64,000 bases of DNA from Anoplolepis gracilipes (GCF_047496725.1 NC_132985.1:7764001-7828000), one strand, 5' to 3'; shown: positions 19,572 to 31,948, counted from the stretch's first letter. Numbers and translations are program-made. Notes: generated by a model from the letters alone, not told the origin.

Positions 19572-21048
19572 GTGCATGCACCGAGTTATCTCCATGGTTG
19601 ATATATGAAATAATTATAAATGATAGCTGACCGGATTTTTATTGGCAAACCAAATTGGATTCATGGTAAGGAATTATTCTGCAGATGATGGGTTTGATCG
19701 AATCTTTTATTGTTGTTAAAATTTGAATTTACTGAAATCACTGCGCTGCGGTGGAGTATGAGTAAAATTGACAAGTTATTATATTTGGGTGACAGAATCA
19801 TTAGATATGTACGTTATTGTGGTATTAATTCGGCTTTGGGATATTAAACTGCATTTAATAGTGAAGGCATAATTATATATTGGAGGTGCGGATTAAAATA
19901 AATGAATTATTAAAGTTGAAAATATGAGGTGTTTCTAGGTCTATAACAATGTGCGCTTAATTTTTTATTGCGGGGCTGTAGCCTTATAAGTTGTTACTTT
20001 TTTTGGTTCCTTATGAGTCGAGGCGCCAGGAAATAATTAATTAAGGTCACTGGGCGGGTTTTTTATGTGATGTTTAAACCGTTAAAAATTGGGTGCTTTT
20101 CGATGTTGCGACAACTTTTGATATATTGAAAAAAGTGATTTAGACTGTGCATAGAAAGTTGCAATTGCACATACGAGTTACTTGGCTTGCTCAGTTTTAA
20201 TAATTAATGAAAGTTCATATATAGGGTGTCCCAAAAGTACCGATCGGAGTTTATCATATGAAGCTTATGGAATTTAACCAAATGAATCGGTCGGTTGTTA
20301 AACGCTATTTTATACTAATGTTTGGATAATATGACAATGTTAGTTTATATACTGGGTGTTAATTTATTAAGGTGTCGGGAGTTGTATTTCCGCTTATTCG
20401 CAGTTATGATCTCTTTCTTTGCGTGATTTTAGCTTGTTATATAGATTTACTTTATATTTTTGTTATACCGGGTGGTGGTTAATTCTCGATGCGTGTGTCT
20501 ATGGTGATGTGTACGTGTATGTTTGTGTTTAGTAAGAGTGATGACGGCGAGGTGGAGTGAACATTGACTTATATTATCGCTATTACTTAATTTATGCTAT
20601 TCTATTGACGGTTTCTGTAACACATAATAATTTAGTGAAGTGAGTACGTTGTCGTTATTAATAAGATATATTCGTGTAATCATTAATCATATTGTTTACG
20701 TGTAATTTACTCGAAATATACTTACCTGTGTCAGTTCGCGGCCCCTGTCCGTTCCAGGCGCCGGTCATCTTTTCGGTATCAATTCTTCTCGCCGTTAATC
20801 TCTCGTGTCCACACCTATAAATATAGAGACAAGCTTTCTATTCTAATTTTAATACTGAAATTATCGGGCAAATTAGTGCTACTTATCTGACGAGGTCATC
20901 CTTCCTTCACGCCTACGTCGGGCTCTCTCTTTCATCCTGCGGCGACGCGCGCCTCCTCCAAGGCGTTCTTGTATTCCTTATAGCTTCTTCTTTTATTTTT
21001 TTTTCTTTTCTTTTTCCTTATCCGCTCACCAGGCAAGGTCCGTTTCCC
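17488..21048. mobile_element. TG...CA element copy 3, truncated and internally inverted
   Basis: 17488-20608 is collinear with copy 2 (28735 onward, nested inserts removed) and inverted relative to copy 1. At about 20609 the sequence switches strand: 20609-21048 matches 6545-7015 of copy 1 in direct orientation. The GT/AG-flanked fourth exon block occurs twice, in opposite orientations (about 17562-17648 and 20730-20815). Neither terminal TGTNACGTCC is present. Compared with copy 2 it lacks about 470 bases near 19150. Confidence 0.7.
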
Positions 21049-21109
21049 CCGGTCAGGCACCAGCCATTTTACAGGATGTTATCGCATTATTGATGAACAT
21101 CCTGCCCCG

Positions 21110-21330
21110 AACGCCTCCGTGTTTTGTACAAGGGGTAGGCGCACCCCTGTTCGAACCGTGTGTAGCATCGGGACGGTAATGTCCTTCAACCCACATCGAG
21201 CTTCCTAACCCGTGTCCTCGCCACCGCGTTTTTATACAAGGGGGAAGGCGGATCTCTGTGCGTACCGTGTATAGCATCGGGACTGCGGTCCTTCAACCTA
21301 CATCGGGCGTCCTGTTAACCGATCCGTCTT
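21110..21330. repeat. Two diverged tandem units of about 120 bp
   Basis: ACAAGGGGTAGGCGCACC... and ACAAGGGGGAAGGCGGATC... units share GTAGCATCGGGAC and TCCTTCAACC. They lie at the far end of the LINE cluster and resemble 5' UTR repeats of R1-type elements. Confidence 0.5.
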
Positions 21331-22225
21331 TCGAGATTCCTATACAGGAAAAAAAGGACCCCTGTTGTGGTGTTTAGTGACTTTGAGACTCAAATCCAGC
21401 CGAAAATCCCTCCATCACCCACCACCAAAACCCGAATCAGAGGGGAGCGACCCCCTGATGCCTCGCCCTGCTGTCAAGCCAACAGGTCGAAATCCTACCG
21501 AACCCTGCATCGTAGGGTAACTGTCTAACCTACGACGACCAAAGCGATGCCGGCGAAACCCGTCGCCCCCGAAGAGCCGGCGGATTTCCCGACACCGAGA
21601 TGGCTCGGAAGCAACGACCGTCCCAGGAGGTTCGTCGGCACCCGTAGGTCCGCCTCCCCCCAAGAAGCCGTGCCCCGAATCGCTCGCTTCTCGTCTTGTT
21701 GGGATTTGCGACGCGTAAGCCTCACTTCAGGACCGGCACCCGGGGGGCCTGATCAGCATCGGGTGCCCATCCATCCAATCGGCTCTTCTGAAGAGGACTC
21801 CTCCGGAAGAGAGGACGCTCTTCAGGCGGGCACGCTAAGGCCCTCGCATAGTGTCTTCGTTACTTTTTAACCCCCGCCCAGCCACGCTCCGGTTTAAGGG
21901 CTTTCGCCCCCGGCGTACTATGTGGCGTTCACCATCATTTCCGCCGCGACCGTCGAGCCTGTAGCAGGGACCGATTCGTACGTGTCCGACATCCAGGTAT
22001 GCATGCCGGTGTTATGCATCATGCCCGAGCCGGGGTCCAAGAGGAAATGCGGCTAAAGGTGCGCTCTTAGCTATCCCTCCGGTTTCCCGGAGCTTCGGGA
22101 CAGAGCCTCCCCACCACGTCAAGGTGGCGCACCATCAAGGAGAGGGGGTTATGGGTCCTAGGAAGCGACAACCACATCGGGATCACCATCCGGGTGAGCC
22201 CCTCTACCACGTCAAGGTGGTGTGC

Positions 22226-22911
22226 CGTCAGGGGTTTTTTTTTACGTTGGGAAATGCTCTACGCATCCCTCTGGGAGCGGGGACTCCTAGAGGATATGTG
22301 GGACTCACCCGACCAATTAGTTATGGTCGGGCATACCCACTAAAACCCAACGGTGGTCCACGCTGCGGTTATGGACGGGCCCCGGAGTCGCTTTCGCATT
22401 CGACCGGGACCCGCCCCCGCTAGGTCCTCCGTCCTTCGGCCCCGTTAAGGGTCGAAGGAGGGAGGACCCTTCTTCCGCGCGGGCGGCATCGGGCGTCCAA
22501 AGACGCCCGGTGCCACACCGATGGCGATGTTGCGAGACCATCACGCAACGTCGCTTCTTCGCTGGGTCGCGGTGCAATGGGGTGCAGATGTCCGCCGCAT
22601 CTTGTTGGGATTTGCGACGCGTAAGCCTCACTTCAGGACTGGCACCCGGGGAGCCCGATCAGCATCGGGTGCATTCCCGCGACCCTGGAGAAGGGACACT
22701 TAGGGGGGTTAGAGAATGGGGTTATACGCCCGCATTCTCGTTCCCCCCTCCTTCTGCGAAAGAGAGGGGCATTGGAATCCTCCTCCCTCTCTCTTTCGGC
22801 CGCCTCCTTGCGGGACATGACGTCCCCACAGAAGGAGGCGGCCGCCCTCCATTGGTCCTTCCCGGCCACCATGGCTTTTACCATGGCGGCCAGGGAGACA
22901 GGAGGGTTTTT
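22226..22911 (-). pseudogene. R1-clade LINE RT C-terminal end and 3' UTR
   Basis: The frame MVKAMVAGKDQWRAAASFC, then GDVMSRKEAAERERE, matches the C-terminus seen at 25300-25200 and at 51450-51545. It is followed by the shared 3' UTR and an A-run at about 22225-22233. It is 5' truncated exactly at the poly-A of the preceding piece. Confidence 0.65.
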
Positions 22912-23429
22912 TTTTACGTCTGGAAAATGCTTTACGCATCCCCCAGGAAGCGGGAACTCTCTGGGGGTATGTGGGACTTCCCCTATTTAAAGGGATATAC
23001 CCACTAAAAACCAGACGGTGGTCACTATCCGGCGATTATGGGTGGGCCCTGGGGTCACTTTCGCATTCTACCAGAACCCACCCTCGCCATATCCCCCCGG
23101 ATGGTCGGGGGGGATTTCTACCATGATGCGCCGTTGAGAAAGACTCAACGGCACATCACCGACGGCGCTGCGGTGACCACAACGCAGCGCCGCCACCTTC
23201 CCTGGGGCCAAGGTGCAATGGAAAGTGGGTGTTCCCGCACCCACTTCCCCTTGGCCCTTGAGGGGAAGTGAGAACTAATTCTCACCCCTCCATTAATGAC
23301 CAGATGTTTGGTCAAATTTGGGGCGAGGGGGGTCTAACAGACCCCCCGAGTTCACTGCCCCGTGGGGGAGAGGGGGGAAGACTAAGTCTTACCCCTTCCG
23401 ATTCCCCTACCTGACCGTCATCCCCTTTA

Positions 23430-24470
23430 TTAAATGATGACGGAGGAAGAGGTGTATTCCACCTCTCCCTGTTCTTCGCTCGGGGGAAGACGGAACATAG
23501 TTCCCCCCCCCCCACCCAGAGCATACCCGTCGTCGAACCCCAGGTCCCCACATAGGGAGCACCTGGGGACCGATCTACACCCCGCTCTGGAGTGGCCAGG
23601 TGTGCCACACCGGTAACACCTGTTACCGCGGTCCATCCCAGAGCGGCAGGAGGTGCTCAGGTGTCCCACTGTGAGGCACCTGAAGCATCTCAGAGGGCGA
23701 ACTTTGGGATCTTTGATCCTTCTGCTGTCCTCATTCCTCTCCTTCCCTTCCTTTCCTTTCCCAGTAATACTGGGTCGGGCCTCACCCTTTCTCTTCCCCG
23801 ATTTCCTTTTCCTGGCTACCAGCCTCCACTCCTCCTGTCCCTTTCTCTCCTTTCCCTCCTTTCTAATTCCCTCCTGGTCCTCAATGGGATCTTTCTCTCC
23901 AGAGTGACTAGGGCTCTCACACAAAGCCCTAACCACCTCCTCTTTGATAAGGACGCGCACTGCATCCCAATCGGGCAAGGGTGTGGGCGGAGGTGCAACC
24001 TGCGCCCCCGTATCCACGTTACTCACTGGAGTGTGAGGAGCCTCCAAAATCTCCTCACAATCTATCAATACCGTGTCCTGCGACCCAGATCTCACTTCGT
24101 GAGGATCTAAATCGCAAGACACAACTACCTCCCCACTCCCGAGATTAGTCTAGAGACTAATCTCCTTGTTCTCGGGAGTGATCTGAAGGCCTTTGGCCTT
24201 ACGCTTCGGAAGGACTTGGATCCCCTGATCCCTTCTATCCGAAGCATTCAACTCCCGTTGATTCTCCAAGATCAACCCTGTCGAGGTGCTCTATGACCAA
24301 ATCATACACGTCGGACATAATGTCCGCGGCATTCTCCGACCACACCTCGGCAGTGTTGAATTCCTCCGAAAGCCTGATCCCCTCTAGCTTCCTGAACAAC
24401 TCCAGGCAAGAGGAGCGGACCATTTCAACCCTGGCGATAGCCATTGCCCCCGAGGGCCTCGCCAGCAAGC
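23430..24470 (-). pseudogene. R1-clade LINE gag (ORF1) with three zinc knuckles
   Basis: The C-terminal half (24122-23430) carries CFRCLTVGHLSTSC, CYRCGTPGHSRAGC and a third CSLCGDLGF. These are the CCHC knuckles that bind RNA in R1-type ORF1 proteins. The middle is Lys/Glu-rich. The N-terminal half (about 24470-24235) contains ARVEMVRSSCLELFRKLEG and a second helical region. A shift near 24235 and a TAG near 24150 separate the halves. After the third knuckle the frame runs into non-homologous Gly-rich sequence, where a deletion joins gag to the 3' UTR, so no RT follows in this copy. Confidence 0.75.
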
Positions 24471-25099
24471 CCTGGGGTAGCCCTTCGCATGATGTCGACG
24501 AAGGGGGGTCAGGGACAATAACCACCCTCCACCGGTCCACCGTATCCGACCCGGTGGCGGTATGTCCGATGGTCGGTTCATCCCATGTTTTGACTCGCCC
24601 GTAGCACCCTTTGGGATCACCCGGGGGTTGTGGGTCCTAAGACCTGACAACCACACCGGGATTACCCTCCGGGTAAGCCCCCCCACCACAGCAAGGTGGC
24701 GAGTCGTCGGGGAGTTTTTTTTTTTTACGTGAAGAAATGCGTTACGCATTCTCCGAGGAGCGGGAACTTCACAGGGGCTCACCCGACCAATTAATTATGG
24801 TCGGGCATAAGCCACTAAAACCCAACGGTGGTCCACGCTGCGGTTATGGACGGGCCCCGGGGTCGCTTTAGCATTCGACCGGGACCCGCCCCCGCTGGGT
24901 CCCCCGTCCTTCGGCCCAAAGGTCAAAGAAGGGAGGACCCTCTTCCGCGCGGGCGGCATCAAGCGTCCGGGGACACTCGATGCTGCACCGATGGCGGCGT
25001 TGCGGGACCACCACGCAACGCCGCCTCTTAGCTGGGTCGCGGTGCAATGGGGCGCAGGTGTCCACCGCACCTTCGTCCCCGCGACCCCGGAGAAGGGAC

Positions 25100-26475
25100 A
25101 CCTAGGGGGGTTAGAGGATGCGGGCGTTATATGCCCGCATCCTCGCTCTCCCCTTCTTCTCCGAGAGGGAGGGGCATTGGGATTCGCCTCCCTCTCTCTT
25201 TCGGCCGCTTCCTTCCGGGATATGACGTCCCCACAGAAGGAGGCGGCCGCCCACCACTGGTCCTCCCAATCTACCATGGCTCGCACCATGGCAGATAGGG
25301 AGACCTTTTCCCCTATGGCGCCCCGGAGGGCACGGCGTTGCCCTTCCCACGCCTGGCACTCGGCCAGGGTGTGCTCGGCCGAGTCCACCGGGGCGCCACA
25401 ATGGTGACACGCGGTCGACCGTTCCCTTCCTATACGGTGCAGGTACTCCCCGAAGCAACCATGCCCCGTGAGCATCTGCACTGTCCTAAAATCAAGGGCG
25501 TCGGTCCACCCAATCGATTAAGATTGGGCGGATAGCTTCGACGGCGCGTAGGCCTGTCCTTACGTTGGACAGGCCCTCTTCCCATTCGGCTAGCTTGCGC
25601 AGCCGAGCCTGGAGCCTGAACCTCGCCATGACTCTTGGTGGGAGGGATCTTCTTACTTCCGGGTCCGGATCCTCCCGGCGGGCCACGCGCATCCGATACA
25701 GGTCGGAATACGCCCCTGTCGTGAGGATCCAGGGCAAGACCCCGGCCACCACGCATACCCCTTAGGGTCTGCAGATTCTTGTTGCTGGCCAATACCGCTT
25801 CGTGCCACACGGGGGCTCCGTACAATGCTACGGATTGGACCGCCGTCATGTACAGGCGGCGCGCTCCATCCCCCGGTCCCCCGAGATTGGGCATGAGTCT
25901 GCCAAGACTGGCAGCCACTGCTCGCACTCGGGGAGCCAGTTTGATCATGTGAGGCCTAAAGCTCCACCGACTGTTGAGGACGAGGCCCAGGTATTTTAAC
26001 TGGGTCCCGACCCCGACCACGACACCCTCGATTTCAATTTTAGCTAGGTCTCGAGGCGGCCCCCTTTTTTTGCCGGGGGCGAACCAAATCGTCTCCGTCT
26101 TCTGTAGGGCCACCTCGAGACCCATCCTCCGGATCCGGTCGACCACGTGCCTGGTCCCCACCCTCGCTAAGCGGATGGTGCTGCTCCAATCTCTCTCCCA
26201 GGACAGAACCAGTGTGTCATCTGCGTAACACACAAGCTCCTGTCCCGGGAGAAGGGCCTCCCGTAGGACCCAATCGTACTCTAGGTTCCACAGGAGTGGT
26301 CCTAAGATCGACCCCTGTGGAACCCCTCGGTGGACCTCCCTCCTATTGGTTTTCTGGTACCGCCCCTGGTACACAATTTCCCTGTCCCAGAAGTAGTCCC
26401 AGACGACTTCTTGTATATACGCGGGGACCCTGTGGTAATTCAGGGCCCCGCGTATCCCTTCCCAGGGGAAAAGGG
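25100..26475 (-). pseudogene. R1-clade reverse transcriptase, 5' truncated and frameshifted
   Basis: This is the LINE reverse transcriptase. From its broken 5' end, GVPQGSILGPLLWNLEYD (palm) is followed by the catalytic ELVCYADDTLVLSWERD, then KYLGLVLNSRWSF and VALYGAPVWHEAV. The C-terminal zinc region is LTGHGCFGEYLHRIGRE and CHHCGAPVDSAEHTLAEC (residues C, C, H, C). Frame changes fall near 25770 and 25485. The endonuclease and fingers are missing. At the 5' break it abuts the LTR-like repeat that also flanks the R1 copy at 51001. Confidence 0.85.
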
Positions 26476-26480
26476 GGAGT

Positions 26481-27053
26481 TAAGGCAACCCTTTTTAACT
26501 CTGTCCAACCTTTTAATATACTGTGTGCATTCCTCTTGAGGTATGCTTTACTAAATAATTTTTCTTCTAATTTTTTTTCATTATAATAGTTAAAAAAATG
26601 CAAGATTTATAATTGATAAAGCGAATTTTAGTATGATTTGGTATTGACATACTATATAATGATTTTAAAAATATTATTGTTACGATCGCTTAATTTATTT
26701 ATTGGATTTTAGCGATTCTGATATTATGGTAACATATATTCCTATATATTTTAATAGAGAAAGTTTCAACTCTAATTTAGAGAGTTAATATATATAGTAT
26801 ATATATATATATATATAGTAGTCTAATGGTTGCAATTATATGATTTTCTTTACTGAAAAGGGTCAGTATTATTTTGTAAATACTATGTAAGCAAACAATA
26901 TCCAATTTAATAGTTATATAATATTTTGCTCGATTAAATATTTTATTGCGCGAATTTGAGAGATATACGTATATCTCATAGCATGTGTTAATATTTCTAG
27001 CGGTATGTTTATTTTTTGAAAGATTTAATTTGAAATTTTTGGCAGGACGTTAC
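26481..27053 (-). mobile_element. LTR-like family 2, fragment
   Basis: Read on minus, it begins TGTAACGTCCTGCCAAAAA at 27053 and is similar over several hundred bases to 50422-50985. It is AT-rich, with no coding signal. It ends at 26481 against the truncated R1 reverse transcriptase. Confidence 0.55.
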
Positions 27054-27058
27054 AACAT

Positions 27059-27060
<2 letters not shown>

Positions 27061-27101
<41 letters not shown>
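27061..27101. repeat. (TA)n microsatellite
   Basis: TA run between the family 2 fragment and copy 2 of the TG...CA element. Confidence 0.9.
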
Positions 27102-27103
<2 letters not shown>

Positions 27104-27290
27104 TTTAACTGACTTACAGTTCATGCTATTGATACATAAAAAATTGCAAATTAGCTCATATATCATGTTACGTCCTGGATCGCGAGCGAGGTGCGGTTGC
27201 GGTGGTTGGTGTACGCCGATCGCGGTGGCCGAGCGGTAATCCTGTCACGATCAGCGTAGCGATGCACCGGAAGCTAGCGGTCGGGACGTA

Positions 27291-29097
27291 ATGGGTAATG
27301 AGGAGGATGTGAAGTAAGTAGACAATGAATACAGACTGTTTACATATACTAATTTTTATGTATTTATTATTATTTTATACTAAACATACACATACAGTTA
27401 TATTTTCTTATATTTTACAGGACGAATAGACGACTAAATCACGGACGAGTATCAGGAGGCGAACTGATAGGTGCTTCAGCGGCTGGCAAGATGCGTACTC
27501 GCCCGAAGAAAGGCTGAAAGGAAAGAATCCTCGGTTGCGTAATCCCGAAGTCTATCAACGGCGGGGGCACGGGCCACGGACGATATTCGATAGGCGGTAA
27601 GGGCCTGTACGTGGAAGCGACGACCACACTGCTGGATGGCGGTAAAGTGCCAGCGTTGTAAAACGCGTCAGGAGCCGAGGACTCAGCCATATGGTTTCCC
27701 GGTGGAGGGTATGTGAAATACCCGACGGACGCTGGGTTTCGACCATTCGGTGGAGGAGCACCCGTTTGGACCGTTAAGTAAGAGCCGCCTTGGTATAGCG
27801 ACCGGATGAGGCGCTTCAGTTGATGAGCGCTCCCTGATCGACGTAACTGACCCATGACGCAGCTAAGGAGATAAGCGAATTTATAATCAAAGCCATGGTT
27901 GAATACGCGGGGGGGATATAGACAGGGGTTAGGGATAGTAACGCGAGTGATGAAAAAAGAAAAAGAAAGAAAGAAAAAAAAAACATACACACAGAACCAA
28001 GGGGATCGGTTATAATAGGTGAGAAGGGACTCGTACACGGGTTAATGTAAATTGCTAAACGAGTTGACTTTATCTGACGGGTTGCGGGAACAGGGTGAGC
28101 TTTAATGAGTTTACTTTAATTTAATATTTATTTTATATTTCAAACCAAAAAGAGCGATCGGAAGAATTGTGAGAGACGCTCTTAGAGAGGCGCGGTTCGT
28201 GGACTGAAAGGAGTCGTTCGCCCTGAGAAAGGCGCGCGACATAGATAGAGGTAGTGCAGCCCTGAACGAGGCGCATTATGAGGGATGAAGGCAGAACAGA
28301 ACCTGAAAGAGGCGCGCTGCTAGAAGGGACGTAGAGTCGCCCTGAAAGAAACGCGCTACGTAGGAAAGATGTAGATCGCCCTGAAGGAGGCGCACTACGG
28401 TGTAGGTAAGGATGGTTATCGCTCTCTGTCTAATGACACTCCCTATGAAGACGTCCGAATAAAATATTAATCTCTTCAATTATATGTTACAGATATCTGA
28501 GGCTCCGGGTATGTCAAGGCAGACGTCGCGGACCTTGCCACAGATGAGCGGATAAGGAAAAAGAAAAGAAAAAAAATAAAAGAAGAAGCTATAAGGAATA
28601 CAAGAACGCCCTGGAGGAGGCGTGCACCGACGCAGGATAATCGGAACGCCCTGGGAGAGGCGCGTGTCGCCGCAGGATGAAAGAGAGAGCTCGATGTAGG
28701 CGTGAAGGAAGGATGATCTCGTCAGATTAGTAGCACTAAATTACCCGATAATTTCAGTATTAAAATTAGAATAAAAAGCTTGTCTCGATATTTACAGGTG
28801 TGTGGACATGAAAGATTAACGGCGAGAAAGATTGACACCGAGAAGATGACCGACGCCCGGAATGGACAGGGGCCGCGAACTGACACAAGTATGTATATTT
28901 CGAGTAAATTACACGTATACAATATGATTAATGATCACACGAATATATCTTAATAATAACGACAATGTACTCACTTCACTAAATTATTATATGTTATAGG
29001 AACCACTGGGGAACCCACTGCCACGCGGGTGTATACGAGAATGTGGATCTACAATATTATTAGGATTATAACATTAGTTAATAGAACTTTTCTTTGA
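27291..29097 (+). other. Candidate five-exon gene in copy 2 of the TG...CA element
   Basis: Blocks at 27291-27308, 27421-27596, 28493-28543, 28798-28888 and 29000-29097 match those of copy 1 on the opposite strand. Lengths 18, 176, 51 and 98 are kept; the fourth block has two extra bases. The second-block acceptor is a good TATTTTACAG, but the block starts with an in-frame TAG. The third-block donor GT is changed to AT. By eye the second block differs from copy 1 at about 11 of 176 positions, while the following intron is clearly more diverged. The final block ends at the same TGA. Inactive copy of the same gene; product unknown. Confidence 0.45.
28165..28665 (-). repeat. Hairpin-unit array in copy 2
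   Basis: At least eight diverged cores of the form CGCCCTGARAGAGGCGCGC, the reverse complement of the copy 1 units. They lie in two clusters, about 28170-28395 and 28608-28665. Confidence 0.75.
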
Positions 29098-29504
29098 CCA
29101 TAATTTCACGCGCGGACAGGTTTCGGACGCTTAAACGATATTAGATAGGCGGCATTAATAATAATCTGATTGTCTGGAGAAGAAAAGATATAACGCTTAT
29201 ATTGTTGATAGAGATAAATTTACTGTGAATGAAAATTAAGATAAAATGCCTTTGAAAGTAATAGAATTCGATATGTATTGTGAGCGCCATGAAAATCGAA
29301 AGGGAGAAAGGAAATATAATAGTGACAGTGGAAACAATTAATCAAGAATAAATTTATACGACGGTAAATGGAAGAAACCGAAAGCTAATTAATAATATTC
29401 ACGATATGCTAGTCTCGAAGTTTCTCTGAGTTAATGATTTTGTGCGAATAATACCGAGTAATGAGCTAGAAACACTGACTCGAAGATGTAATATTAATTA
29501 CACT

Positions 29505-30258
29505 TGTTGTGCCACGGGACGGCACTGGGTTTGGGATCCGCGGAGGATAGCAAGATTCAGGGCGCAGGGAGGCTTTGTCGTTTCAATAATGCGACTTCTG
29601 TATAGTTATCGAAATATAATATATTTACTCAACTACAGAGGTGTGGCGCAGTGTTATTGCCTATAATGGCGAGGTCGGTTCCTTTCCTGGCGTTTCGGCG
29701 TAGGCGGAGATGGGCCCTTCGTGTCGGTCGTCGTGAGGGTTGGCGGTTTGCACTTGGTCTCACTCGCGCACGGCGGTTGCGATTATACGTAATGTAATCG
29801 TACGCGTACTTCGATTATTCTTTATGACTGCTCGTCGCAGGTATGGCGATGGCTAACTTACTTTTGACTGCCCGTTGCAGTTATGGCTATTACTAACACT
29901 CTATTTGACTGCCTGCGCATCCGAGCGCGGGTGGGTTTTTTATACTGTTGGGCGAGCGTCCTAAATTTTGGTCGGGTTGCCCAACTCCCGCTGAGTGCAA
30001 GCGCAACGGGTTCAAAGATCGGATTTCCTGGTTTGCACTCTTTCGTAACGCTCGCCGTGGTGTTCCGGCTTCGTCTTCGGTTTCGCGCGTGGTTCGCTAT
30101 GTCAGCGGCATGCGCAATGAATGCGCCTAATCGCGATATGCGGATATCGCATGCTTATTGCGTTAGCCTTTCGCAATCGCTAAGCTTAATGCTTTATCGG
30201 TATAGAATAATTATTTGTATAATATTTGTATAATTAATTATAGTCTCGGGCTATAACA
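29505..30258. mobile_element. Solo LTR candidate, 754 bp
   Basis: The segment TGTTGTGCC...GGCTATAACA is absent from copies 1 and 3 at the same place. It is flanked by CACT at 29501-29504 and 30259-30262. TG/CA ends plus a 4-bp duplication indicate a solo LTR. It includes a GC-rich part and the short plus frames at 29883-30233, which I do not support as genes. Confidence 0.7.
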
Positions 30259-30544
30259 CACTGTGTGAAAATTTGTAAGAACGTACGTATAATCGAATGC
30301 TATAAAGATAACCGATTATTAAATCGTATGAATAACTGTCTGTACGTACAGGGAATTTAATGAATACCGTATGTCTGAATGTATACTGAATGAGTACTGA
30401 ACTGATTAGATTGAATTAACTGTCAGGGCGAAAGTCGAATACTGAATGCTGAATGAATTGATAGAACTGACTAAACTGAGTGAACTGATCTAACTGTCTG
30501 AGTGAACTAAATGCTGAATGTGAGCTGATCGAATACTGACTGTT

Positions 30545-30575
30545 GAGCGCACGGTGCTCCCGTTTATATACCCGT
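30545..30575 (-). promoter_or_regulatory. Inverted copy of the TATA/Inr promoter (copy 2)
   Basis: GTGCTCCCGTTTATATACCC on plus is the reverse complement of the copy 1 promoter. On minus it is followed by a TCAGTATTCG-like Inr word. Transcription would run toward lower coordinates. Confidence 0.5.
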
Positions 30576-31894
30576 GGTCGCTGAGGGCTCCCACCCTTCT
30601 GAATTGTAGCGCGCGCAACATGGTCCGATCCTGGTCACGCTTGATTGTCACGGGTATCACGCGCCGGGTAGTAGTAAGCGGTCACAGTGTTTGTCCGAAA
30701 TTTTCACGTGATTCGACGGTTCCTGAATGTTCTAGAAGCTTCAGGACTAGCATTATAATATAATATTTATATCGTTAATTTCTGGATATATCGCAATTAT
30801 TACTAGTGTTACGATAACTTATCTGATTAATTACTTATCGTTGCATTGTATTATAGTGTTGTACTTAAATAATTGTAGAGATATGAGAGCATTTCGCTAA
30901 TTAACTTATTAATTAACAATTATTTATTATGTCGCATAATGTTATTCGTGGATTACAAGGTCTAAATTAGTCTACAGACATTAAACTCGCTATTATATAA
31001 CTATATGTATGTATATCATTATAACTAGTAGTAAAAGTTTATATCTATATAAGTAATAATGGTATAAATGCACATGTAATATGCCGTGATATATTTACAA
31101 TGAATAGATGAGGAGTGTGTAAGTGTGTATAAACGCATAAATGTGTGATAAGTTTATATTGTGAGAGATCGAGTGTGAAATTTAAATAATGTGTATAGAA
31201 TATGTATGAATTAGCTATAAGATCCGGAACTATTGTGTTACCGTGTATATGATATGTTAATTATGCGCATGTTAATATATGAGTATGCTTATAATAAGTT
31301 TATATATAGGCATACTTATAATAGGTTTATTGAGAATGCGTCGTTTGTGCGTACTATTGCGTCACCGTGTATATAAATTATTTATAGGATGTGTGTATTT
31401 GCGTGTTACTGGGTGGATAACTTGTCTATAATAGTCAGATACTGATTAAATATTGTGTAGATGATAAGTTTATAACTCGCGTATTTTTGTATCACCGGGT
31501 ATATTAGGTGACTATTGTTATATAATTATATGGTATGCCTGTTACGGAGCGTGTATCTATGTAATTATTTCTGGGTGTTCATTATGCGTTTGTACTTGCT
31601 TTATGTAGTGTATGGTGTGTGTATTATTGTACCACCGTATATATGGGTATGATAATTTTGTTAATTATGCATATGTATATTGTAATTATCATTCATCCTC
31701 AATAAAATGATAAAGAGGTTTTAAGAATATTATCACGTTCAAGTTATTTCGGACACCTTGTAATAAGTAAGAGTTAATTAATTAACTGTATATATTCGTG
31801 TGTGACTGTCACTTATTATTTCTAGCTTTCGTTATCTTCCAGAGCTTTATTCGTTTTAAATTCTTTATGGGATATTTATATTGTTTTCACTATA

Positions 31895-31901
<7 letters not shown>

Positions 31902-31947
<46 letters not shown>
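31902..31947. repeat. (TA)n microsatellite
   Basis: TA run inside copy 2; the equivalent run in copy 3 (about 19380) is shorter. Confidence 0.9.

Positions 31948-31948
<1 letters not shown>

Larger units (their letters stand above)
21049..26480 (-). mobile_element. Head-to-tail fragments of an R1-clade LINE
   Basis: GC-rich against AT-rich surroundings. Read on minus there are four pieces: 26480-24715 (RT plus 3' UTR and poly-A), 24714-22912 (5' UTR, gag, 3' UTR, poly-A), 22911-22226 (RT end, 3' UTR, poly-A) and 22225-21049 (5'-region-like sequence with tandem repeats). The 3' UTRs share GGTTTTAGTGGGTATACCC, a CCCGACC...GGTCGGG hairpin and a final A-run. Each A-run is followed by sequence resembling the 5' region of another copy (CACCTTGACGTGGTGGGG-like). 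Confidence 0.75.

Noticed and set aside
22124..25535. Many plus-strand frames in the GC-rich LINE cluster
   Set aside because: They are antisense to the gag and RT frames; zinc knuckles and RT motifs are only on minus.
27205..27260. tRNA-like word GGTGGCCGAGCGGTAA near the copy 2 terminus
   Set aside because: No full cloverleaf or B box at the right distance. The word is simply part of the conserved element terminus, present also at 8340-8365.
29883..30233. 116-aa plus frame in the solo LTR
   Set aside because: No motif, no second copy for comparison, and LTRs of this size often have chance frames in GC-rich parts.
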